Origin: Dastarcus helophoroides
Lineage: Eukaryota; Arthropoda; Insecta; Coleoptera; Bothrideridae
DNA length: 64,000 bases
NCBI GenBank assembly: GCA_028583605.1
Contig: CM053326.1
Span: 49,536,159 to 49,600,158, forward strand
Direction: 5' to 3'
The notes beneath the pieces were generated by a model. The model had not been told where the DNA came from. It was given only the letters and a program-made list of their open reading frames with translations, and made no database searches. How positions within the stretch are numbered: the stretch's first letter is position 1; every line of letters begins with the position of its first letter. Position numbers and translations under genes: made by a program. Shown one piece after another: positions 1 through 10,600 of this stretch.

Positions 1-265
1 ATGGGTGCCTTTCCCACATGCTCACAACTTCTTATAGGGCACTCAAGAAAAATACAAATGTCATTAGGCGCCTTCTTGATGAGGAAGCGGAAAAATGGAA
101 ATGCAGAAGAATGCGAATGATCTAAACATGAATGATGACTTGCTTTTTACATCCGTTTTCCCCTAACCCCATTAAGTACATGAAGAGATGGCCTCGTTTA
201 ACGCTATTTCGTTTAACGCTCTACTTGATTGGGACGTAACCCCCGAGTTAAGCGGGGTTTTACTG
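1..265. mobile_element. Terminal part of a pogo/Tigger-like DNA transposon
   Basis: Read on the minus strand, the end at 265 starts CAGTAAAACCCCGCTTAA, which matches the known pogo/Tigger type of terminal repeat (CAGT followed by A-rich then CCCCGCTT). It is followed on the plus strand by TA (266-267), the usual target duplication of Tc1/mariner-pogo elements. Sequence inside includes a repeated TCGTTTAACGCT word at about 194-220. The other end lies outside the window, so size and transposase cannot be judged. No transposase domain is recognisable in 1-180. Confidence 0.55.
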
Positions 266-267
266 TA

Positions 268-589
268 TTTAAAATAAAACTTATAATTTCTACGAGTCTT
301 AAGGTATAAAAAAAACCAATAGCGACCTCTGTCTTATGGAGTCACGCAAAAGCGTATAATATACTCAGTTGGGAAAACTTTTTTATGTCAAAATTTCCAT
401 TTTTACATTTAACATCGCCGTTTTCTCTAAATTTTAATCATTTTTGCTCTTCTCTATATTCGTCTTTTTTCGAAATGTTGGGATCATTCTATCTTGTTCA
501 AAATTTCAGTTTCTTTAGAAACTATCTACTTTTTTCTAAAATACGTCTTTTTTCCCAAAAATTGTGTGAAAACTTTGTTTCTTTTTATA
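268..589. other. AT-rich spacer, nothing recognised
   Basis: Pyrimidine-rich sequence with a short open frame (385-600) that is compositionally a repeat of Phe/Ser/Leu codons. No element ends or protein motifs were seen. Confidence 0.5.
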
Positions 590-1918
590 ATCAGGATTGA
601 TACCCCCAAGGACAAGATTCTTGAGGCATACAAAAAAGTCGGGGACAGCAAATTCCTGTGGGGTCCAGCTTGACACAGTAAAGACTTTGTCTCTTTTTTA
701 CAAGTATTACCATATAAAATGGTCGTAGGAACTAATAGGATTGATCCCCCCAAGCGCAAGATTTTTGGGGCATACAAGACAGTCGAAGACAGCAAATTTT
801 TGGGTGGTCCAGCTTGACACATTGAGGACTTCTGCCTATGGGGACTCTTTTTTCTTTAGAACTTCCAAGCTATGGAACGCGTTACCGAGAGGATTTTCCC
901 CAAAAATTACAACCTATCCTTATTTAAGAAAGCAGTTCATCGCCATCTATCCTTGTTCCTGCATTCTACGCGCAGTGCTTTGAAGGTATAATAGTTACCC
1001 TTTGCGAGTGGATTAAACTTAAAAGAAAAGTAATTCCGGTGGGGTCCAGCTTGACCCAATTAAGACTTCTGACTACGCAGACCCTTTTTTTCTATAGAAC
1101 TTCCAAGCTAAGGAACTCGTTACTTGTCTCTTTTTTACAAGGATTACCATGGAAGATGGTTGCAGGAACTAATAGGATTGCCCCCCCCCCCCAAGGGGAA
1201 GATTCTTGAGGCTTACAAGACAGTTGGAGACAACAAATTCCCGTGCGGTCCAGATTGACACAGTAAGGACTTCTGCCTACGGAGGTTCTTTTTTCTATAG
1301 AACTTCCAAGCTATGGAATGCGTTATCGAAAGGATTTTTTTCCTAAAATTACAACTTATCCTTGTTTAAGAAGGTGGTTCATCGCCATCTATCCTTGTTT
1401 CCGCATCCTACTAGCAGTGCTTTGAAAACATAATGGGGTTACCCTTTGCAAGTGGATTAAACTTTAAAAAAAGTAATTCCTGTAGGGTCCAGCTTGACAC
1501 AATTAGAACTGCTGTTTACGGAGATTTTTTTTGCTGTAGAACTTCTAAGCTATGGAACTCGTTACTTATCTATTTTTTATAAGTATTACCATGGAAGATG
1601 GTTGCAGGAACTAATATGATTGATCCCCCCAAGCGCACGATTCTTGAGGCATACCAGATAGTCGAAGACAGCAAATTCCTATGCGATCCAGCTTGAAACA
1701 GTGAGGAGTTCTGTCTACAAGGACTCTTTTTTCTTTAGAATTTCCAAGCTACGGAACGCGTTACCGAAAGGATTTTTTCCAAAAATTACAACCTATTCTT
1801 GTTTAAGAAGGCGGTTCATCGCCATCTACCCTTGTTTTCGCATCCTACTAGCAGTGCTTTGAAGGTATAGTGGGGTTACCCCTCGCGAGTGGATTAAGTG
1901 GATTAAACTAAACTAAAA
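590..1918 (+). pseudogene. Tandem array of LINE 3' ends (C-terminus of RT protein plus 3' UTR)
   Basis: Several copies of the 3' end of one LINE lie head to tail, repeating at about 440 bp (copies ending near 1030, 1470 and 1915). Each decays from the same coding sequence: a Tyr-Arg-Thr-Ser-Lys-Leu-Trp-Asn motif, then Asn-Tyr-Asn-Leu-Ser-Leu-Phe-Lys-Lys-Ala and His-Arg-His-Leu-Ser-Leu, then a short 3' UTR ending in GTGGATTAAACTTAAAA. That Arg-Thr-x-x-Leu-Trp-Asn-x-Leu-Pro style C-terminus is typical of Jockey/CR1-like LINE proteins. Frameshifts and stops break every copy; the longest frame is 741-983. The same internal junctions recur, for example the start of an upstream segment fused after a GTTAC near 1120 and 1560. 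Confidence 0.8.
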
Positions 1919-2286
1919 AAAAATCAGACATTGTCCTCAGCTTCAACTTTCAATCCTATATGCAGCTACGCAGATGATAGTAACCTTGTGTCATCTTTTT
2001 TCCCCGACAAACCATTATCTAGCGCTGCTTCAGATCAACTAAGGGAACAGCAGATACAGACGATTAATCGGGATCTCGAGATTATTCTGGAATGGGGTAA
2101 GAACAATTTGGTCTACTTCAACCCTTCAAAAACTCAGGCCGCGGTTTTCTCACAGAACACATCAAGGGATAATGCAACAAACATACTAATGGACGGTAAA
2201 ATCCTTCCGATGGGATCTAATCTATCTATTCTAGGAGTGAATGCGAGGCCTAACTTCTCTTGGGACGATCGTGTGCGCGCCATTGC
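1919..2286 (+). pseudogene. LINE reverse transcriptase fragment, 5' part, interrupted by a hAT element
   Basis: The frame at 1931-2359 begins inside the RT domain. It contains the catalytic Tyr-Ala-Asp-Asp box (codons 1967-1978), then the thumb region with a Leu-Gly-Val-Asn-Ala motif, ending at Ala-Ile-Ala near 2286. The coding sequence resumes at 4191 after a 1.9-kb insertion, so the 142-residue frame as it stands runs artificially into the inserted element. The sequence upstream of the Tyr-Ala-Asp-Asp box is missing: the fragment joins directly to the tail of the preceding LINE 3' end. It is a non-functional remnant of a Jockey/CR1-like element. Confidence 0.82.
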
Positions 2287-4190
2287 CAGGGCCGGCCCTG
2301 GGGTTGTCGGCGCCCTGATGCAAACTTCTTTTATAGCTTCCCTCTCCCAATATTTTTAAAGGTGGTATTAGTGTTAATTTTCGAGTAATAAAAATCTGCA
2401 TAGAGAACCAAGCCTATAAAATATAATTTGTTTAATTAACATAAAAAATACACAAGTGATAATTACACCTAGTATACTACACACTATAAACATGTTTACT
2501 GTGTCATAATAAATAAATTGTTTACAACACAACAGCTTTTAGGTATTATGATACATTTTCTCAAAAAATTACTAGGAGAAATTGCTAAAATTTTGCAGAA
2601 CTTTTCTTAGGTATAATTAAAAAATTCAACCAAAAGTGAGTTGGGCTCGCAGGGTTCCTTACTAATTGCTACAGTGAACAGTCAATCGACCAAAGTAAAT
2701 CATTTTTTGCTTATGTATGAATTTGAAATGTTATCCAAATTTTCTTGAGTTATAATTGATAAATAAAAAAAATTGTCAATTTTCAGACACACACACTTGT
2801 TTCTACAATGAATCCCAATATTTATGGAACTCATAACTGTGATGATACTGTCTGAAGTAAAAAGCTTTCATGCGCGATTCGCAATAAGTCGATGACTAAC
2901 ACATTTAAACCGCAACCGCAATTACTACGTTTCGAGCAATTTAATAAACTATTGCCAACTCCAAAAATATTCATCCAAATAATGTAAAAGACAAATTTGA
3001 TCTTCGTTCTATTCTTCAACTAAATCAAGTTTTTTATTTGAAAAAAAATATTACTATATGGGTTAAAGAGCCTTTGAATGCGAGCACCTATTTTTCCATA
3101 AATATTTTTTTTCTCAGCAATTGTAACGATATCGAAAAAAACCTGCACTTTTTCAATAATCTGTGGCCCAATATCTACCACCACTATTAAATTTTAAATT
3201 TCATCTGTAGAAACCAAGGTGTATAGGAGGAAAGGTCATTTTCTGACACATTTTGAGCTATATCTTTAAGAAGGTTGAACTAAAAAAAATATTTTAGGAT
3301 CCTTAGCTCTTTAAATTGATATCTCACACGATATATTAACTAAAACTTGATTTTTTTGGAGACCAAATTAACCTCTCCATTTTATTATAAAATATTTTCT
3401 TTTTTTAATAGTTGGCTGGCGGTGTTTGCGTGAATCATCGAGAACTAACGATGTGCAAAAATTGAAATTTCTACGTTACATAGTTTTCGAGAAAAAACTC
3501 TTCGTGACAAACGCAAGGACGGGCACCAAAGTGAAATTATAAAGGTTCCGTTTTTTCCTATTTAAGGCACAGAACCCTAACATTGTACGGATTGCTAAGT
3601 TAACCCGAGGCACAAGTAATATGTGTTGGGGAACACTAAATTAAAACAATTTTTAAAGTTTTTTGTGAGTTGCAATAAAATATAAGTTGCCATATGAGAG
3701 AATGGGGTGGTTGTAAAGTGGACACTTTTAGCAATGTACTGGAATTGCTTTTTTTTCTCACTCAGAGACGCAATGAAAAACTAGCAGAATTAGTACCTAC
3801 TCGGCTCGGAACTAGGGCGATATGGTGTATTGTGCTTTTTTTTGAATTTCACAGAATTATTAAATTTATCTAACTTTAAGGATACCTTTCTCTCGTTGAC
3901 CAGTATCACCCTCACCTGGAGTTACGAAAAGATGCCATAAAAGTAAGCAGTAGAAAATTTAACAAAGCATCAACTAAATTATATATTTCATTCATATTTT
4001 GTCGACATCACAATTTTGAAATTTGGAATATTTATCCGAGAAATCACCTCACTCCTAATTTATGTTTGTTTTTGCAAAATTGGTCGTAGTTGTCTATATT
4101 TTATTCTTAAAGATAAATTTGTAAGGCGCCGCCTTACAGTGGCGCTCTGATGCTGGGCATCACTTTGTATCATGCCTTGGACCGGCCCTG
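2287..4190. mobile_element. Non-autonomous hAT-type transposon (1,904 bp)
   Basis: The element is flanked by a perfect 8-bp direct repeat GCCATTGC (2279-2286 and 4191-4198), and its ends are inverted: CAGGGCCGGCCC at the left and the complement of CAGGGCCGGTCC at the right. An 8-bp duplication with ends starting CAGGG is the known signature of the hAT superfamily. The target was a LINE RT gene whose reading frame continues across the empty site, which confirms both boundaries. No transposase is seen: the longest internal frames are about 60 residues with no motifs, so the copy is a deletion derivative or MITE-like element needing transposase in trans. Confidence 0.85.
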
Positions 4191-4978
4191 GCCATTGCTA
4201 AATCCGCCTCTCAGAAGCTAGGCTTTCTTTTTAGAGCTAAGAAGTACTTCACATCTCATCATCTACTCACAGTATACAAAACTCAACTTAGGCCAACACT
4301 AGCCAATACTGTTCTCATGTTTGGAGTTCAGCCCCAAACTTTAGCTCTTTTGCATTCAATTCAAAGAAGAGCGATTCGCCTAATTGATGAGAGCCTGACC
4401 GATTCTCTCGAAACACTAGAGCACAGGCGTATGGTTGGTGACTTGTCTCTTTTTCTACAAGTACTATCATGGAAGATGCTCGCAGGAACTAATAGGATTG
4501 ATCCCCCAAGGGCAAGATTCTTGAGGCGTACTAGACAGTCGGAGACAGCAAATTCCTGTGCGGTCCAGGTTAACACAGCGAGGACTTCTGTCTACGGAGG
4601 TACTTTTTTCTATAGAACTTCCAAGCTATGGAACTCGTTACTTGTCTCTTTTTTACAAGTACTACCATGGAAGATGGTCGCAGGAACTAATAGGATTGAT
4701 CCCACCAAGAGTAAGATTCTTGAGGCGTGCCAGACAGTCGGAGACAGCAAATTCCTGTGCGGTCCAGTTTGACTGTCTGTCTACGAGAACTCTTTTTTTC
4801 TATAGAACTTCCAAGTTATGGAACTTGTTACTGAAAAGAATTTTCACCAAAAATTACAACCTATCCTCGTTTAAGAAGGCGGTTCATCGCCACCTATCCT
4901 TGTTTCCGCACCCTATTCGCTGTGCTTTAAAAGCATAATGGGGTTACCCTTTGCGAGTGGATTAAAGTAAAGAAAAAA
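4191..4978 (+). pseudogene. LINE RT C-terminal fragment, 3' part, with internal duplication
   Basis: This continues the fragment at 1919-2286. In order it shows a Ser-Gln-Lys-Leu-Gly-Phe-Leu-Phe-Arg-Ala motif (4208 on), Tyr-Lys-x-Gln-x-Arg-Pro-Thr-Leu-Ala, Ile-Gln-Arg-Arg-Ala-Ile-Arg-Leu-Ile-Asp, and the Arg-Thr-Ser-Lys-Leu-Trp-Asn C-terminal motif. After the first copy of that last motif, a segment is repeated (the GACTTGTCTC block at 4440 recurs near 4637), with the same junction as in the array at 590-1918. Small frameshifts move the protein between frames (4317-4772, 4558-4938). The 3' UTR ends near 4970 in an A-rich tail. Confidence 0.8.
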
Positions 4979-5400
4979 AAAATCGGACATCATCCTTAGG
5001 ATGTTCCTTTTTTTTCGAAATTTAGCGGTATTTATGAAATTTGACTTTTTTTGAAATGAATTTTATTTGACTACGCTAAACAACGACTCTTTTCGTATAT
5101 ACAAGGCTTATTATCTCAGCAGAGAGTAATGCTTCAATTAGCATGTAGCGAAAATGTTTGCGTAATAAACAGTTAAAAGTTAGTTACAAGTCACCCAATG
5201 GAGGTTTGCTCTCTTGGATACTTATACCACTGACTAACGGTTTTAAATTGGAAGTGTATACAACCACCGTACCATGCTGACGAGGCCAAGGAAGGCCGAA
5301 ACTAGTCTATGGTTGCGGTTGTACATATTTTCAATTTTAAGCACGTTTAACTGTTTAATTACAGAACATTTAATTGGTCATTTGTCAACGACTCTTTTTC
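4979..5400 (+). repeat. Repeat following a LINE 3' end and carrying a hammerhead ribozyme
   Basis: The first part (4979-5100) and the ribozyme part (5235-5390) are closely related to 26600-26890, which also lies immediately after a LINE 3' end. The copy here has an extra block at about 5100-5225. The ribozyme sits in an imperfect hairpin whose outer arms include the TTTTAAATTGG region near 5240 and the CAATTTTAA region near 5332. Confidence 0.65.
5259..5323 (+). ncRNA. Hammerhead ribozyme, type I, full canonical core
   Basis: All conserved core elements are present in order. Stem I outer strand TACAACC (5259-5265), internal loop, stem I inner strand ACCATG (5271-5276), CUGACGA (5277-5283), stem II GGCC (5284-5287) with loop AAGGAA and GGCC (5294-5297), GAAA (5298-5301), stem III ACUAGU (5301-5306), cleavage base C (5307), then stem I strands UAUGGU (5308-5313) and GGUUGUA (5317-5323). 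The predicted cleavage is between 5307 and 5308, at a GUC triplet. The internal loop in stem I is where natural hammerheads make their activity-enhancing loop contacts. The structure is read by eye, without folding software. Confidence 0.88.
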
Positions 5401-6568
5401 TTGAACCGTTTTCAAGATTGATCTTGTTTTCCAAATTTCCCTAATTTTCTCAGTTAACTTTTAACAAATCATTTATTTTCTAGAAAATTCGGCTCAAAAT
5501 TCGCTTTTTCTCAAAATCTCAACTTTGTTTTTCAGATTGATCCTGTCTTTAAAATTCCCCTAATTTTCTTAATTAGCTTTTAACAAAACATTGTCTATTT
5601 TCTAGAACATCGACTTGTTTGTCAAAATTTACTTTTTTTCGAAATTTCCACATTGGACATTTTGTTTGTTCGACTTTTTTTTTTCGAAATTTCGGATTTT
5701 TCCTAAAATTTTGACTGAGAAAACCTTTAAGAGAAAAAGTCAAACTTTTCAAATAAGATAAATTTCGATAAAAAAATCGAAATTTATCTTGTTTGGAAAG
5801 CTTGACTCTTTCTCTTAAAATACTTTCTCAGTCAACATTTTAAGGAAAATCTGAAATTTTGAAAAAAAAAGTTGAAACAAATTTGTTTCGACTTTCTTTG
5901 AAATGTTTAAACATTTCAATTGAGTTAACGTTTTCAAATATCGAAACTTCATTTAAATTTTCAAAGAATTGAAATGTTTAAAAAAAATGGAATTTAAATT
6001 TATAAAAAAAGTGAAATTTCGAGTCAAAATTTTAAAAAAGGTAAACATTTCAATTGAGTTAACGTTTTCAAATATCGAAACTTCATACAAATTTTCAAAG
6101 ATTGAAATGTTTTAAAAAAATCGAATTTAAATATATAAAAAAGGTGAAATTTCGAGTCAAAATTTTAAAAAAGGTACAAGGTACAACAAATGTGAAAAAA
6201 ATCAAAATTTTTTCAAAAAATTCGAAATTTTGAGATAAGGTCAAAATATTTAAAAATTTTGAAACAATAAAAAGAAAATTTTCAAAAAAGTTGAAATTTC
6301 CAAAAAAAAAAATTTTTAATAAAGACAGAAATGATCGACAAAAAGTTTCCAAACAAAAAATCAAAATGTTATATTCAATAAAAAACCAGTATTTTAAAGT
6401 GGTTGGAAGTTGCAGAAAAGTCAAAACTTTAAAAAAAAGGTCGAAATTTTCAAAATTAAATCTAAATTTCGAGAGAGCTTTTGGGACTGGAACTAGAAAA
6501 TGTAGACATTTTTAAGAGTGGATATTTTAAAATGTCAAAATTATTAAAATAATTCGAAACTCCAAATA
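5401..6568. repeat. Low-complexity CGAAATTT-type DNA with a 200-bp palindrome
   Basis: The stretch is built of poly-T/poly-A tracts and CGAAATTTC words. At 5671-5873 two arms of about 95 bp form an imperfect palindrome centred near 5777, turning at CGATAAAAAAATCG. A block of about 133 bp beginning AACATTTCAATTGAGTTAACG is duplicated in tandem (5910 and 6044). No gene was recognised; the frames at 6095-6424 and 6291-6515 are compositional. Confidence 0.6.
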
Positions 6569-7840
6569 ACAGTTCATTCAAAAAGTCCATAGGATGACAC
6601 ATATGTGATGTTACTAGAATTTTTTCCATATTATTTTTATTTAGTACTAACCTTCAAACGACACGTGTATAAATTTGACAGGAATCTGACGACTGATTTG
6701 TGAGTTATAGCATTTTGTGTGAAGCAACTTTTGTTATTGAAAAAAATGGAAAAAAGTGAATTTCGAGTTTTAATAAAGCATCGCTTTTTGATGAAAAAAA
6801 AATACAGTGGAAACCAAACAATGGCTTGATAAACATTATCCGAAGTGTGCTCCATCGAGACAAATGGTAGAGAAGTGGATTGCTGAATTTAAACGTGGTC
6901 GTACCAACACAAATGATGCAGAGCGCAGTAGACACCCAAATGAGGCTGTTATTTCAAAAAACATCAAAAAAATCCATAAATTGGTTGTAAACGATCGCAA
7001 ATTGAAGGTGCACGAGCTAGCTGACATTGTAAAGATATCAGATGGTAGCGTTTTTATCATTTTACACGAACATTTGGGTATGCGAAAACTCCGTGCAAAG
7101 TGGGTGCCGCGTGAGCTCACAATCGACCAAAATCAACAACGAATCGATGCTTCAGGAGTGTTTGGCGCTATTAAACCGCAATAAAACGGAGTTCTATGGT
7201 CAATATGTAACAATGGATGAGACATGGCTTCACTATTATGCACCAGAATCCAAAAGACAGTCAGCTGAGTGGACAGCAGTCGACGAACCGAATCCAAAGC
7301 GAGCAAAGAGCAACAGTCGGCCGATTCTGTATTTTGGGATGCGAACGGAATAATATTCATCGACTATCCTCAAAAAGGAACCACCATCAACAGCGACCAT
7401 TACTGTGCACTTTTGGATCGATTGAAGGCTGAAATCGCAAAGAAACGGCCACATTTGCAAAAGAAAAAGATGTTGTTTCATCAAGACAATGCACCGTATC
7501 ACAAATCGTTGAAAACGATGGCAAAATTGAATGAATTGGGCTTCGAATTGCTTACCCACCCACCGCATTCTCCAGATTTAACCCCCAGCGACTTTTTCTT
7601 GTTTTCAGATCTCAAGAGAATGCTTGTTGGAAAGAAATTGAAGTCCAATGATGAAGTAATCGTTGAAACTGAGGCCTATTTTGACGAGAAAGAGAAATCA
7701 TACTATAAAGGTGGTATCGAAAAGTTGGAAAATCGCTATACTCGTATCGCCCTCGAAGGCAACTGTGTTGAATAATAAAATCGAGTTTTGTCAAAATTTT
7801 GTTTTTCCTAATTATCCTACGGACTTATTGAGTGACCTTG
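6569..7840 (+). mobile_element. Complete mariner transposon, irritans-like
   Basis: The element is 1,272 bp, the usual mariner size, and is flanked by TA on both sides (6567-6568, 7841-7842). Its 20-bp terminal inverted repeats (6569-6588 and 7821-7840) match at 15 of 20 positions and contain the CATTCAAAAAGTCC / CACTCAATAAGTCC core. It carries one transposase pseudogene. Family placement rests on the encoded protein, which resembles the irritans (Himar-like) group in its Trp-Val-Pro-Arg-Glu-Leu region and C-terminus. Confidence 0.93.
6746..7775 (+). pseudogene. Mariner transposase with three frameshifts
   Basis: The start chosen is the ATG at 6746 (Met-Glu-Lys-Ser-Glu-Phe-Arg), the usual mariner N-terminus. 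The frame is lost at a run of nine A residues (6794-6802), again near 7150 and again near 7305-7325. The pieces are an HTH DNA-binding region (about 6807-7060), the Trp-Val-Pro-Arg-Glu-Leu linker (near 7100), and the catalytic domain. All three catalytic aspartates of the DD34D triad remain: Met-Asp-Glu-Thr-Trp (Asp codon 7216), His-Gln-Asp-Asn-Ala-Pro (7485) and Pro-Ser-Asp-Phe (7590), with exactly 34 residues between the last two. The protein ends Ala-Leu-Glu-Gly-Asn-Cys-Val-Glu at the stop 7773-7775. The protein cannot be made as it stands. Confidence 0.93.
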
Positions 7841-7842
7841 TA

Positions 7843-9166
7843 TGATAAATGTTTAAACCTGTTGTTGTGCATTTGAATCTATGTTTGGTTGATAAATTAA
7901 TGAGTTATTCAATAAAATGAACCGAATTCGTAATTCTTGTGATTTCCGAGATAATAGCCCTCCTAATCTTGGACACATTCTATCTGTCTTTATCAAAGCT
8001 CTGGAATGAGTGTCAATTTTACGAATAATATTAACATATTAATATGATATGAAATATTTAGCATTTCTAAAGCTACGGAAATATATTACAGTTTGAATTT
8101 GCTTTCACGTGGGTGCAAAGGCGGCTCTAGTTTTAGGGGTTGGCCACGCGGGTGGGTTTTCATTGAACATGTTGTCTTAGCAACGACCGTGAAAACGTGG
8201 GTCTAGGACATTTCAAACCCACGCACCTGCAGTGGTGAACCGCCCCTAGTTCCACATCGCAATTTCCCCTCCAAAAGGGAAGTGGGCCAACTAAAGGGTT
8301 TTCATTTTAGCTTTGATCTCTGATTTTAGCAGAACTGTGTCAGTAGTTTTAATAACCATTATATTATTTCGCTAAAAACGTATTATTATGTATTTTGAAT
8401 TTGAAATTTTTACACTAGAATACTGCGACATATACGTTATATATACGTTTGTATGTTTTATAGCGAAACTTTTTTTAATTGAGTCGAAACGCATGTTTTG
8501 TTGTTTTTGATACGTTATATCAGTATAAAATTTTGTTTATTATGAAAACGATTGCAGTTTCAATGAAGTCTGTATCTTTGTAAAATGAAAGGGTCATTCA
8601 TAAAATACAGATATTGTTTCTTAAACTTATCTCTTAATTGTAGTTTCGAAATTTACCGGATATCGTATATCTTGTCATAGAAGCTTCTTTATACACTTCA
8701 GATAACGTACTTTTTATCGACCCTTTTAAAGAGTCCCACTCGATCTCGTCTCGTAACAACAGAGATAACGTACATAAATTATTGAAAATCCAGCAGTCGA
8801 ATATTTAGGTCGAATAAATTTATTATTACTTTTGTACATAATATTGAGAAATTCAGTTCGTTTTGTGATTTGTGCAGTTCTAAAAAGAATTTATTCTTTA
8901 TTCTAATTATGTCTGGTGATCTGCCCTGGAGCTACGATTTTTCCTATCCAAAAACTTGACATTGTTGCCTAAAGAATTTTTTACGACTCATTTACTAGTA
9001 ATTTGTGAATTTTTGTAAATAACAATAACAAGAGCAAATTATTGACAATAAAAATGCTTGTATAAGATGTTTTCAAATCCCCATTTTATTGTGTATCCAG
9101 ATCAGCATCTATGAATATCTAAGATGATGCTTTTGAAATAAAGTCCAAGAAAACTGACTTACCAGA
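7843..9166. other. No gene seen; GC-rich inverted sequence at about 8108-8260
   Basis: Mostly unremarkable AT-rich DNA. A GC-richer patch (8108-8260) has imperfect inverted similarity: GGCGGCTCTAG and GTGGGTTTT on the left, and the complement of GGCGGTTC and GTGGGTTT on the right. It resembles a short MITE with hAT-like ends, but no target duplication was identified. Confidence 0.4.
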
Positions 9167-9177
9167 TAAGCTAAAAT

Positions 9178-9398
9178 CTTTTTTTTTGTGGAACGGACTG
9201 GTCCTTGGTTATCTTCAAAAATTGAAATACAGAACTTGTCCCCTGAAACCAAGAAAGATTAAAAAACACAACGCGTTTCGACAGCCAAGCTGTCTTCTTC
9301 AGAGAGATACAGATTCAGTATCTCTCTGCGTTAGAGCAACGTTTGTTGTGTTTTTTAATCTTTCTTGGTTTCAGGGGACGTTCTGTATTTCAATTTTT
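9178..9398 (-). mobile_element. HP1 hairpin element, copy A
   Basis: It is flanked by an 11-bp direct repeat TAAGCTAAAAT (9167-9177 and 9399-9409). The unpaired extension (poly-T, then GTGGAACGGACTGGTCCTTG) is on the left; two inverted arms follow, starting AATTGAAATACAGAAC and containing AACCAAGAAAGATTAAAAAA and its complement. Read on the minus strand, the extension is a 3' tail ending in poly-A. The left arm keeps the HHR-like core (minus strand CUGAAGA, stem GACAGC/GCUGUC, GAAACGCGUU); the right arm has lost the middle of it. Confidence 0.82.
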
Positions 9399-9409
9399 TA
9401 AGCTAAAAT

Positions 9410-10327
9410 GTGTAAATTTAAAATTATTATTTGTATCACAGCGTTTTTAACAATAAAACATGATTACGATTGTATCGAATGTGTTCCTTTCATTATGAAC
9501 GTCCTGATTGTACTGACAATTAGAAAGTGATCTCAAAAAAAATTGTTAAATTTTGGTCACAGTAGTTCGCAGTGTAATATTATTAACTACATAATTATAC
9601 GCTTGAACTATTGACTTGACTAGTAGTCTAAAAAGCGTGGAAATTAAATTAACAGTTCTAAAATTTTTGGCGACAATTTCACAACGAAAAATCCCAATCT
9701 GGAGCGATGGATTAAACCTCCTCCCACACGATATGTCTGGTAAAGTGAACGGAAGTCTGCATCATAAAAATTGAATAACATTTCAAACAAAGAGTCCATA
9801 AATAAAACTGCAACTATTTTTAACAAGTATTAAGTTAAATGTTAACAATGTGTAACTCTTCCTTGGAAATTTATAATTTAATGCACATATATGGAAACGT
9901 AATGATAAAAGATTACGAATAATGCGAAATTCGCAAAAATTTTAATAAACCCGGATTTCTGGAGCCGACGCAAGCTATCGTTGTTGATTATACACGTCTA
10001 TAATATTACAAGCTTGCTGAAATTATAATCTTAGTAGATTTTATATATATGTTATACATTCACAATAATATATCCAATTTTACACCGACTTTTTATACAA
10101 TAATGAAGAGGAATAAAGTAGAGTGTCCATGTTCGGCATTTTTCGGGGGCATTGGAGTTATTATTATTATTAAGGATAGTGTTGAGGTTTTCACTTTAGT
10201 TTCCCACTTTTTTGATCAAATCAAACAATTTAGTGTTAAATGTATCAGTGCTGTAGTTAGTTTCTTTCTCGAAAGTTATATTCTTAAGACTTCAACCAAA
10301 GTTATGGTTTTTTAAATGCAACATCCT
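9410..10327. other. No gene or repeat recognised
   Basis: AT-rich sequence without element ends. The short frames at 9644-9826 and 10049-10315 show no protein motifs. Confidence 0.5.
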
Positions 10328-10600
10328 TTTTTTTTGGGTGGAACGGACTGGTTCTTGTTTATTCTTCATAGTGAACTTTTATTAACCGGAAATATTATGT
10401 TGATTAATTTTATTTAACATTTCCTCGGCCCAGTTTGGAAATATTTAAATTTTTATTGTTTGTTGACATATTTCAAAAACTGTTTAGAATATTGTCAACA
10501 AACAATAAAAATTTAAATATTTCCAAACTGGGTCGAAGAAATGTTAAAATAAAATTAATAAACATGGTCCTTGTTTATCTTTAAAAATTAATATTGATTA
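10328..10600. mobile_element. HP1 tail fragment broken by an HP6 insertion
   Basis: HP1 tail sequence (poly-T, GGTGGAACGGACTGG) at 10328-10362 resumes at 10565 with GGTCCTTGTTTATCTTTAAA. Between them lies HP6 (10363-10564). The duplicated 14 bp at the junctions comes from the HP1 tail itself, so HP6 inserted after HP1. Confidence 0.75.
10363..10564 (-). mobile_element. HP6 hairpin element, copy A
   Basis: The 202-bp copy is flanked by a 14-bp direct repeat with one mismatch (10349-10362 TGGTTCTTGTTTAT, 10565-10578 TGGTCCTTGTTTAT). It has inverted arms around AACATTTCCTCGGCCCAGTT and its complement, and an unpaired extension of about 42 nt on the left (TCTTCATAGTGAAC to ATATTATG). No HHR core was found in this family. 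The same arrangement is seen at 33052-33250 and 46598-46956. Confidence 0.82.

Noticed and set aside
9178..9398. HP1 as an ordinary DNA-transposon MITE
   Set aside because: Ends are asymmetric, duplications are 10-12 bp, an A tract ends the extension, and arms carry hammerhead-like motifs; these fit a retroelement better.
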